Source: Candidatus Thiodiazotropha sp. (ex Epidulcina cf. delphinae) (lineage in GTDB: Bacteria > Pseudomonadota > Gammaproteobacteria > Chromatiales > Chromatiaceae). From it: a stretch of 64,000 nt of DNA. The position numbers were made by a program, and so were the translations under genes. Of the stretch, positions 62,852 through 64,000 are shown piece by piece (within the stretch, counting starts at the first letter, position 1; the number at the start of each line of letters is the position of its first letter). A model generated the notes under the pieces. It worked only from the letters and a program-made list of their open reading frames with translations, was not told the DNA's origin and searched no databases. The DNA lies in assembly GCA_025656455.1 (NCBI GenBank), contig JAHXHS010000020.1, positions 22,822 through 86,821 on the forward strand, read 5' to 3'.

Positions 62852-63161
62852 TGGGTGCAGAGGCGGTAGGGGATCTTAAATCTCATCAGGGCTCGGTACA
62901 TGAAACGCACCATAAAGAAGCCGGATAGTTGTCAAAGACCGTTTTTCGCTAAGCTGTGAACGTTTGGGCAACAAGGTGAGTGATATGAAAATCTTATATT
63001 GACTTTTTTGGGGTGTCCATATATGTCCGTTTAGTAGCCGGTTTAGTAGCCGTAAAATCTCAACATCTCCGCATTTTTTGTAAATTTCCGATCCATCAAT
63101 ACTGATCCAAGATGCTTCGGTGCTTTATACACGCTCGTTTTAGTCAGTCCCTTCAGTAACA

Positions 63162-63878
63162 CTATTGAAATGGATGTCTGAGTAGTTGTTGCCTTGGACT
63201 TCGCTGAGGTGGCCTTTGTCGTGACCCGTTTGGTTTATTAATGAAGACAGGCGTATCACCTAACGGAATGGCGTCCGTAGCATTGATCGCAGCGGTAGGA
63301 ATTACCGGTTTATAATCCGCATCCAGTTCAGTTATAATGGGCGTTACGCTAACCTGTGGCGTCAAAATATGAGAACTCAAATCCACTGTACTGCCGGCAT
63401 CGTTCCAGGCAATCAACGCTTTTCCGCCTGCTGTAGCGAATTCAAAGATCCAGACATGATTATAGGGATCAGCGCCCGACGAAATTGGATTCCGGTTAAT
63501 AACGGAATTGAACGTGCCGATTTTTTCATTTAGTTGTCCCAACGCATAACTCACAGCTTTGAGAGTTCCCACAGGCCCGTGTGATTGATTCGGCAGGCCG
63601 CTGCTCATGAGTCCGGAGTGCGACCAGGGATTGGCAGAACTGTTGATGGAACGCATAAACTGGAAAAATATGTTTTCGACGCCTGAATCCGCCGCAATAA
63701 TCGCTTTCTTGACAGATAATTTTGCCTTTTTCGCTTCCCACCAGAGTATAATTTCCGGATAGGCAGCGTGGTTTTTTCCTGCAGCCAGAATGTTCAATAT
63801 CTGCCCATCCGTAAGAAAAGGGTATTTACCAAGATAAGGGTCAGGCGGTTGGTATTGATGCCTACCCAGCAAAGGCAT
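63162..63878 (-). pseudogene. decayed secreted or hydrolase-like protein, 3' part
   Basis: About 238 residues remain, with no start codon of its own: upstream the frame reads 'EKPVLCADAATM' and then meets a stop at 63918-63920, while another frame carries 'WRGYRALQNYIDALEMANVHF' near the window edge. This suggests frameshift and nonsense mutations in a longer gene. The tail 'VSVTPIITELDADYKPVIPTAAINATDAIPLGDTPVFI' resembles the closing beta-sandwich of glycoside-hydrolase-like proteins; the end is arginine- and glutamine-rich and probably out of frame. I cannot name the family. Confidence 0.45.
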
Positions 63879-64000
63879 GGTCGCGGCATCCGCGCACAGG
63901 ACCGGTTTCTCTCTCCATTACCCACAACTCAAAAATGAACATTGGCCATTTCAAGTGCATCAATATAATTCTGTAATGCTCGATAACCACGCCAGATATT

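Overview
The window looks like the chromosome of a gammaproteobacterium, probably a chemolithoautotrophic or sulfur-oxidising member of the Chromatiales-like groups. This is inferred from gene order and content, not from a database match. The support is: the recA-recX, alaS, lysC, csrA and tRNA-Ser order; pepA-holC convergent-type arrangement beside lptF-lptG; a long rnf cluster with a giant pyruvate:ferredoxin oxidoreductase and PEP synthase; a DMSO-reductase-type enzyme with a dodecaheme cytochrome; and an integron integrase with an N-terminal extension. The sequence is unusually rich in short palindromic repeats and decayed transposons.

Left part (1-6.2 kb): a tightly overlapping run of seven genes for phosphotransfer and dephosphorylation. 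It holds an APH-fold kinase, an ATP-grasp enzyme, an HprK-related kinase B, a SixA-Nudix fusion, a second histidine phosphatase, a metallophosphoesterase and an amphi-Trp protein. It matches the computationally named but functionally undescribed 'GAK system' and adds several phosphatases to it. At 6.2-8.6 kb, three different palindromic elements with CTAG ends surround pncC and thpR. recA and a recX with a non-standard start follow.

11.1-21.1 kb: a periplasmic PhnD-type binding protein, a histidine kinase and an NtrC-type sigma-54 activator lie divergent from an operon for a 12-heme membrane-anchored cytochrome, a Tat-exported four-cluster ferredoxin subunit, a Tat-exported molybdopterin oxidoreductase and a TorD-like chaperone. 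The intergenic region carries two matching inverted repeats and a -24/-12 promoter, so the regulatory circuit can be read directly from the DNA. The enzyme has Asp where the third cluster cysteine is expected.

21-36 kb: a secreted degenerate phosphatase, then alaS, lysC, csrA and tRNA-Ser(GCU), the last followed by 166-bp tandem repeats that carry inverted copies of the tRNA 3' end. Next come a chemoreceptor, a truncated carboxynorspermidine dehydrogenase, holC-pepA and lptFG. 36-41 kb: a PIN/AbrB toxin-antitoxin pair with a visible operator, a DUF3943 protein, a lipoprotein-adenylate cyclase pair, and ppsR. 41.5-55 kb: ppsA, a small Cys-rich membrane protein, rnfA, rnfE, rnfG, rnfD, rnfC, nifJ-like PFOR and rnfB, all on the minus strand. 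Together they suggest that the Rnf pump supplies reduced ferredoxin to pyruvate synthase and that PpsA drains pyruvate to PEP.

55.5-64 kb: an accessory region. It begins with a truncated integron integrase whose 5' end and attI-like region are duplicated 1.9 kb away. Between the copies are cassettes encoding an AbiJ-like abortive-infection protein and a SymE-like toxin, with a DUF3800 fragment; beyond the second copy is a possible HEPN protein. Two HUH (Y1) transposases, fragments of IS3- and IS110-type transposases, a fragment of a hybrid kinase, an intact Ni-superoxide dismutase with a Sec signal peptide, and a decayed secreted-protein gene at the window edge complete it.
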